DNA of 64,000 bases from Runella sp. (GTDB lineage: Bacteria; Bacteroidota; Bacteroidia; Cytophagales; Spirosomataceae): positions 24,861 to 88,860 of the forward strand of contig JALQYJ010000001.1 in NCBI GenBank assembly GCA_023254175.1, given 5' to 3'. The notes below the pieces were generated by a model, which was given only the letters and a program-made list of their open reading frames with translations, was not told the DNA's origin and searched no databases. The position numbers were made by a program, and so were the translations under genes. Shown piece by piece: positions 59,578-64,000 of the stretch (position 1 is the first letter of the stretch; every line of letters begins with the position of its first letter).

Positions 59578-62292
59578 ATGAAGCCATTTTTTGGGTCTAA
59601 GTCATCCGTGGTACTGTCTACCTGTTTGCTTGTAGCAGCGATGTCGCCCTCAGTCATGGGGCAAACCTACACCCCACCTGAGGAAAACCGCTTTACCAAA
59701 AACATTCTACTTGAAAAGCTCGACGAACCCACTGAGCTTGTGGTATTGGAAGACCAACGCGTACTTTTTACCGAGCGTAAAGGGAAAGTAAAATTGTTTA
59801 ACCCCAAAAAACCGAATTCGTACAAAGTAGTAGCCAATCTGCCTGTGTACATTCTGCAAGAATACGGCTTGATGGGTATCAACGTTGACCCTAATTTTAA
59901 AGAAAACAAATGGGTCTATCTGTACTATTCACCCGTATCGACCGAAGCAGATACTTCGCAGCGATTGGTACGCATGAAATACGATACTGAAAAAGATACG
60001 CTCCTGCCTAGTACCGAACAAGTTTTGTTGCGTGTGCCCGTCAAACGTACTGACTGCTGCCACACGGGCGGCTCGATTGCGTGGGATAAACAAGGCAATT
60101 TGTACCTTTCGACGGGTGACGACATCAATCCATTTGGAAACGAAGGATACGGTGCCCTCGATGGTCGCCCTGGTCGAGCAGGTTGGGATGGTCGTTCGAC
60201 TTCTTCAAACACCAACGACCTGCGCGGAAAAGTGCTTCGTATCAAGCCTCGCCCTGAAGGGGGGTATGACATTCCAGAGGGTAACTTATTTAGCCCCCTA
60301 GCCCCCAATGGGGGGACTGCCTTGACGCGTCCGGAAATCTATGTTATGGGAACGCGTAACCCGTACCGTATTTCGGTAGACCAGCGCACTAATTATTTGT
60401 ATTGGGGTGACGTAGGCCCTGACGCAGGCAACGACAGCCCAACGCGAGGCTCGCGAGGCTATGACGAGGTAAACCAAGCCCGTAAAGCGGGGTATTTTGG
60501 CTATCCGCTTTTCATTGGCGACAATCGCCCTTATAATCGTTATGACATGGGTACCAAAGTATCGGGCGAACGTTTTGACCCGCTCAAGCCCATCAACGAT
60601 TCTCCGCACAACACGGGTATCACCGAATTGCCTCCTGCGCAAAAAGCGTTTATTTTTTACCCCTACGCCGACTCTCCAGAGTTTGGTCCGATTGTAGGTA
60701 AAGGGGGGCGTAATGCCATGGCAGGGCCTGTTTACTACTACGATGATTATCCAGAAACCGATGTGAAATTTCCTCGTCATTACGATGGTAAATTGTTTGC
60801 ATACGAGTGGATTCGCGATTGGATTCACCCTGTGACCATGACCAAAGACGGTGATTTTGTGAAAATGGAAGAGTTTATGCCTAACACCAAATTTAGCCAC
60901 CCTATCGACATGCAGTTTGCGGTGGACGGCTCGTTGTACGTACTCGAGTACGGTAACACCTGGTTTGCTCAAAATGACGACTCGCGCTTGTCGCGCATCA
61001 CCTACAACGCTGGTAATCGCAAGCCGTTGGCCGTGGCAAGTGTGCAGAAAAAAGCAGGTTCAGCGCCCATGAAAGCGGAGTTCTCGTCGAAAGGAACGGT
61101 GGATTACGATGGCGATGCTCTCAAGTACGAGTGGACGTTTGGAAAAGGTTTGCCCAAAAGCACCGTGGCTAATCCAACGTTTACCTACACAAAACCAGGT
61201 ATTTACACGGCTATCCTCAAAGTAACCGATAGCAAAGGCAACGCAAGTAGCAGTAGGGTAGAGGTAAAAGTAGGAAACGAACCTCCTAAAGTAGAAGTGG
61301 CATTGGCAGGAAACAAATCGTTTTATTGGGAAAACAAACCCGTCGCTTACGAAGTAAAAGTTTCGGACAAAGAAGATGGCAGTTTGGCCAATCAAAAAAT
61401 CAATCCAGAGGATGTCACCGTGACGGTGGACTATTTGGAAGGGTTTGACAAAACGATTTTGGCGCAAGGCCACCAAGCCAATTTAGGTGTAGCGACGGGC
61501 AAACGCTTGATGGATTTGTCGGATTGTAAAGCCTGCCACGACGTAGTGAAAAAGTCGATTGGGCCTGCTTACCGCGACGTAGCCAAAAAATACAAAGGCC
61601 AACGTGACATTGAAAGCCGTTTGGCCGACAAAATTATCAACGGTGGTGGTGGCGTATGGGGTGAACAAGCCATGAGCGCTCACCCTCAAATCAAGAAAGA
61701 AGAAGCCAAAGAAATTGTGAAGTACATCATGTCGTTGGGCAATGAAAAAGGCCCCGACAAAAAACCCGTGAAAGGTGAGTACGTAACGGTGGCTAAACAA
61801 AAAGAAGGATCGTATATTTTCAGAGCCAGCTATACCGATAAAGGAAACCCTGTGGTTGGCCCTCAGACTTCTACAAGTACGGTGGCTTTGCGTCCTGCCA
61901 AATTGAAAGCAACTTGGAACGACGAAGCCAAAGACGCCACGACGGTTGAGCTTCCAACAAAATTAGAAGTGTTAGCCCCTGTGAAAAATGGCAGCTATGC
62001 GCTTTATAAAGACGTGGATTTGACCGACGTCAGCAGCCTGTCGTGCATGGTGTACGCCAGTCCTGACCGCACCGTAGGCGGTACGATTGAAGTACGTTTG
62101 GATAGTTCAACGGGAGCGTTGATTGGTCAGACCGAAGTATCGAATAGTCAAATGGGAACCGTTACGCTCTCCCTCCGCAAGCCTGATAACAAAGTACACG
62201 ATTTATACTTGGTTTTTACGACCACCAAATCTGTGCCCGAAGGCAATGGTCTCTTTGGTTTAGAATGGCTTCAGTTTAACTCGGGGCAGTAG
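59578..62292 (+). CDS. Secreted PQQ-type sugar dehydrogenase fused to PKD, cytochrome c and carbohydrate-binding-like domains
   Basis: Protein of 904 residues with a signal peptide (to about 28). Residues about 35-475 form a glucose/sorbosone dehydrogenase beta-propeller (FTKNILLEKLDEPTELVVLEDQRVLFTERKGKVKLF, CCHTGGSIAWDKQGNLYLSTGDD, PEIYVMGTRNPYRISVD, DEVNQARKAGYFGYP). A PKD domain (about 482-570, DYDGDALKYEWTFG...PGIYTAILKVTDSKGNASSS) follows, then a cytochrome c domain with heme site C650-K-A-C653-H654 (axial Met probably in EQAMSAHPQ), and a CBM6-like tail from about 770. It would oxidise a sugar outside the inner membrane and pass electrons to its own heme. Residues 239-247 (SPLAPNGGT) come from a GC palindrome. 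Confidence 0.92.
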   Translation: MKPFFGSKSSVVLSTCLLVAAMSPSVMGQTYTPPEENRFTKNILLEKLDEPTELVVLEDQRVLFTERKGKVKLFNPKKPNSYKVVANLPVYILQEYGLMGINVDPNFKENKWVYLYYSPVSTEADTSQRLVRMKYDTEKDTLLPSTEQVLLRVPVKRTDCCHTGGSIAWDKQGNLYLSTGDDINPFGNEGYGALDGRPGRAGWDGRSTSSNTNDLRGKVLRIKPRPEGGYDIPEGNLFSPLAPNGGTALTRPEIYVMGTRNPYRISVDQRTNYLYWGDVGPDAGNDSPTRGSRGYDEVNQARKAGYFGYPLFIGDNRPYNRYDMGTKVSGERFDPLKPINDSPHNTGITELPPAQKAFIFYPYADSPEFGPIVGKGGRNAMAGPVYYYDDYPETDVKFPRHYDGKLFAYEWIRDWIHPVTMTKDGDFVKMEEFMPNTKFSHPIDMQFAVDGSLYVLEYGNTWFAQNDDSRLSRITYNAGNRKPLAVASVQKKAGSAPMKAEFSSKGTVDYDGDALKYEWTFGKGLPKSTVANPTFTYTKPGIYTAILKVTDSKGNASSSRVEVKVGNEPPKVEVALAGNKSFYWENKPVAYEVKVSDKEDGSLANQKINPEDVTVTVDYLEGFDKTILAQGHQANLGVATGKRLMDLSDCKACHDVVKKSIGPAYRDVAKKYKGQRDIESRLADKIINGGGGVWGEQAMSAHPQIKKEEAKEIVKYIMSLGNEKGPDKKPVKGEYVTVAKQKEGSYIFRASYTDKGNPVVGPQTSTSTVALRPAKLKATWNDEAKDATTVELPTKLEVLAPVKNGSYALYKDVDLTDVSSLSCMVYASPDRTVGGTIEVRLDSSTGALIGQTEVSNSQMGTVTLSLRKPDNKVHDLYLVFTTTKSVPEGNGLFGLEWLQFNSGQ
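60292..60318 (+). repeat. 27-nt GC-rich palindromic element lying in frame inside the dehydrogenase gene
   Basis: AGCCCCCTAGCCCCCAATGGGGGGACT contains CCCCC/GGGGG arms and equals exactly nine codons (SPLAPNGGT) of the PQQ-type gene. It falls in a surface loop between EGNLF and TRPEIYVMGTRNPYR, where relatives are shorter as I recall. The composition differs sharply from the flanks and resembles intergenic C-run/G-run repeats common in Cytophagales. Confidence 0.6.
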
Positions 62293-62323
62293 TTTTTGTT
62301 CATTGTTAACCATTTTTGCCGTG

Positions 62324-62347
62324 GGGCTGGTTGTAAGTAACCAGCCC
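62324..62347. terminator. Bidirectional terminator between the dehydrogenase and ferredoxin genes
   Basis: GGGCTGGTT and AACCAGCCC pair perfectly with a 6-nt loop (GTAAGT); the plus strand continues into a TATTGTTTTTTAT tail. It lies between convergent stop codons (62292 and 62357). Confidence 0.88.
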
Positions 62348-62356
62348 TATTGTTTT

Positions 62357-62686
62357 TTATCCTTCTTTTGCCTTCTCACCCAGTAGTTTAAACGTCGTTC
62401 CTTGCAGAGTTTCGTTCACACGTAGTTGGCAGGCGAGTCGGCTGGATGAGGTAGCCGAGGGTAGGGTGTCCAAAATATCCAGTTCAGCGTCGCTTACTGA
62501 TGGCAAGTTTTCTCCCCCGTCCAATACACCCACGTGGCAAGTGGCGCAGAGCGCCATTCCTCCACAAGTAGCCAAAATCGAATACTCGGAAGCTTTTAAA
62601 ACTTCCATTAAGTTGAGTCCTATTCCTTCGGGAATTTCTAGCGCTTGGCGCTCACCCGTGCGGTCTTCTATTGTGAATTGTATCAT
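62357..62686 (-). CDS. 2Fe-2S ferredoxin (adrenodoxin type)
   Basis: Small cytosolic electron carrier of 109 residues. The cluster ligands are visible in ILATCGGMALCATCHVGVL (C-x5-C-x2-C) and SRLACQLRV (fourth Cys). The DAELDILDTLPSATSSSRLACQLRVNETLQGTTFKL ending is typical of the adrenodoxin subfamily. It starts 17 nt after the ferredoxin reductase stop codon, so the two form an electron-transfer pair. Clients could be Fe-S cluster assembly, cytochrome P450 or desaturase enzymes. Confidence 0.93.
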   Translation of the reverse strand: MIQFTIEDRTGERQALEIPEGIGLNLMEVLKASEYSILATCGGMALCATCHVGVLDGGENLPSVSDAELDILDTLPSATSSSRLACQLRVNETLQGTTFKLLGEKAKEG

Positions 62687-62703
62687 GTCATTTTTAAATG
62701 TTA

Positions 62704-63714
62704 TTAGAAAGCATTGATTCCGTTTACCGTCGTATATTTAAAACTGAGGTGCTGATTGGGATACACGTATTTGAAGGCGCTTTGGCACATCATGGCTGCC
62801 TCGTGGAAACCGGTTAAAATCAACTTGAGTTTGCCAGGGTACGTGTTGATATCGCCAATAGCATAGATGCGCTCAACGTTGGTTGAATAATCAAGGGTGT
62901 TTACTTCAATGGCTGATTTGCTGATATTTAGTCCCCAATCAGCGATGGGGCCGAGTTTGGGACTCAAACCAAACAGCGGAATAAAAAAGTCGGACGACAA
63001 TTGGGTGGTGCTTTTGTCCTTGGCCGCCACAACTACCTCTTTCAAATGACCATTGCCGTTTAGGCCAACTACATTTGACTGCAACAGCAGATTGATACGA
63101 CCGTGTTGCGCCAACTCAAACACTTTCTCGGCCGAATCGGGTGCGCCACGAAACGAATCACTGCGGTGAATCAAGGTGACGTTTTTGGCCACGTCGGCCA
63201 AGTAGGCCGTCCAGTCGAGGGCAGAGTCGCCACCGCCTGCAATCACCACGTTTTTGTCCCTGAATTTCTCTGGATTTTTGACCATGTAATCAACTCCTTT
63301 TCCTTCAAATCGCTCCAAATCAGGGATTTCGGGTTTACGTGGTTCGAAACATCCTAAACCACCTGCAATGACCACCACTTGGCAATGCACCTCAGTGTCG
63401 TCAGACGTGCGCACTACCAACGAACCATCGGGTTGGCGTTCTACCTTTTCCACGCGCTCGCCTAGCGTAAACGTTGGTTTGAAGGGAGCAATTTGCGCCA
63501 TGAGGTTGTCCACTAATTCCTGCGCCTTGATGGTGGGGTAGCCTGGAATATCATAAATGGGTTTTTGGGGATAAATTTCTGACAACTGCCCCCCTATTTG
63601 CGGCAAGGCATCAATCAAATGGCAACGCATTTTTAAAAGTCCCGCTTCAAAAACGCTAAACAGCCCCACTGGTCCTGCTCCTACAATACAAATATCTGTT
63701 GTTTTCATAACCAT
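62704..63714 (-). CDS. Ferredoxin--NADP reductase, thioredoxin-reductase-like (YumC type)
   Basis: FAD- and NADP-dependent flavoprotein of 336 residues. FAD site ICIVGAGPVGLFSVFEAGLLKMRCHLIDALPQIGGQLSEIYPQKPIYDIPGYP, NADP site NVVIAGGGDSALDWTAYLADVAKNVTLIHR and C-terminal FAD segment IYAIGDINTYPGKLKLILTGFHEAAMM. The redox CxxC of thioredoxin reductase is absent, as expected for this class of ferredoxin reductases. It precedes the ferredoxin gene. No clear TAnnTTTG promoter in its upstream 60 nt. Confidence 0.93.
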   Translation of the reverse strand: MVMKTTDICIVGAGPVGLFSVFEAGLLKMRCHLIDALPQIGGQLSEIYPQKPIYDIPGYPTIKAQELVDNLMAQIAPFKPTFTLGERVEKVERQPDGSLVVRTSDDTEVHCQVVVIAGGLGCFEPRKPEIPDLERFEGKGVDYMVKNPEKFRDKNVVIAGGGDSALDWTAYLADVAKNVTLIHRSDSFRGAPDSAEKVFELAQHGRINLLLQSNVVGLNGNGHLKEVVVAAKDKSTTQLSSDFFIPLFGLSPKLGPIADWGLNISKSAIEVNTLDYSTNVERIYAIGDINTYPGKLKLILTGFHEAAMMCQSAFKYVYPNQHLSFKYTTVNGINAF

Positions 63715-63966
63715 TAGTAATTTTAATTAATGCATTTTTATTTTTAAATCTGCCTTGTAAAACAAATTAGCGACTACATTAGAACACGAATAGAATGGGT
63801 ATTTCAAGACGAATTTTAATGGTAAAAGTTGATTTTTTGAAAAATTTGTTACTCTTTTTAAATTTTACCCGCTCCTTAATCAGTTAAATTTACGACAGTA
63901 AAAGTAGAACGTTTTGCAGTAGTACGCCAATCATAAAAATGCATAAATTATTACTATAAGTTATAA

Positions 63967-63999
63967 TTGGCAATTTTTGTGTTTTTTCGTGTAGATTTG
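63967..63999 (+). promoter_or_regulatory. Candidate promoter pointing out of the window
   Basis: TTG at 63967-63969 and TAGATTTG (TAnnTTTG) at 63992-63999 are 22 nt apart on the plus strand. It would serve a gene starting just beyond base 64000. Nothing else recognisable stands in the 286 nt right of the reductase gene. Confidence 0.45.
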
Positions 64000-64000
64000 T

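Noticed and set aside
1-64000. Insertion sequences, prophage, integrative elements or defence islands
   Set aside because: No transposase, integrase, phage structural, restriction or CRISPR-associated gene was recognised in any frame of the track.

Overview
The window looks like chromosomal DNA of a Bacteroidota bacterium, most likely order Cytophagales (Spirosomataceae-like: Runella, Dyadobacter or Spirosoma relatives). The evidence is a SusC/RagA TonB-linked receptor, promoters of the TAnnTTTG type with an upstream TTTG, the HD–lpxD–lpxC/fabZ–lpxA order with a fused LpxC-FabZ, a TPR–DUF4292–EnvC operon, a PKD/cytochrome c/PQQ-type dehydrogenase fusion and many secreted proteins. Shine-Dalgarno sequences are not conspicuous. 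I see no rRNA, CRISPR array, prophage or transposase. There is one tRNA, tRNA-Leu(CAA). The genus is an inference.

Layout, left to right. 1-9.4 kb: envelope and transport genes, all on the minus strand (SusC with the start of a likely SusD at the edge, an OmpA protein with six Ig-like repeats, a TolC-HlyD pair, and a decayed serine-hydrolase pseudogene). 9.4-14.4 kb: MATE exporter, DEDDh exonuclease, a Bacteroidota secreted protein usually named asparagine synthetase B, and a MacB/FtsX-type permease. 14.4-19.3 kb: a tRNA-Leu unit with its own promoter and terminator, then the lipid A operon. 19.4-26.6 kb: peptidyl-prolyl isomerase, a sigma-54 activator without a DNA-binding domain, HisIE, a carbamoylputrescine amidase-type nitrilase, an S9 peptidase and a Tat-exported TIM-barrel protein. 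26.7-31.7 kb: a TonB receptor divergent from a MarR regulator, a small membrane protein and a dicarboxylate symporter. 32-35.5 kb: a three-gene operon (GH109-like oxidoreductase, NagB-like deaminase, Tat alpha/beta hydrolase) that looks like amino-sugar catabolism. 35.5-43.8 kb: dxs, two rhomboid proteases, mutL, an overlooked 58-codon membrane ORF behind a sigma-54-like promoter, DUF6787, an RluA-type synthase and panB. 43.8-50 kb: EnvC-like, DUF4292 and TPR genes, xth and a nucleoside permease. 50-57 kb: bi-domain oxidoreductase, secreted VOC protein, desaturase, folD, a zinc-less sirtuin overlapping a nucleophile-less alpha/beta hydrolase. 57-64 kb: argG and its upstream GNAT, the PQQ/PKD/cytochrome c protein, and a ferredoxin/ferredoxin reductase pair.

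Most of this is housekeeping and envelope biology, and I found no clear-cut new defence or mobile system. The best second-look items are: a 27-nt GC-rich palindrome that forms exactly nine in-frame codons in the PQQ dehydrogenase gene; a family of perfect or near-perfect inverted repeats placed mainly between convergent genes; a sigma-54 activator with no DNA-binding domain together with a sigma-54-like promoter in front of an unannotated small membrane protein; and several apparent pseudo-enzymes (alpha/beta hydrolase without its serine, EnvC-like LytM domain without metal ligands, MutL without endonuclease motifs, sirtuin without zinc cysteines).
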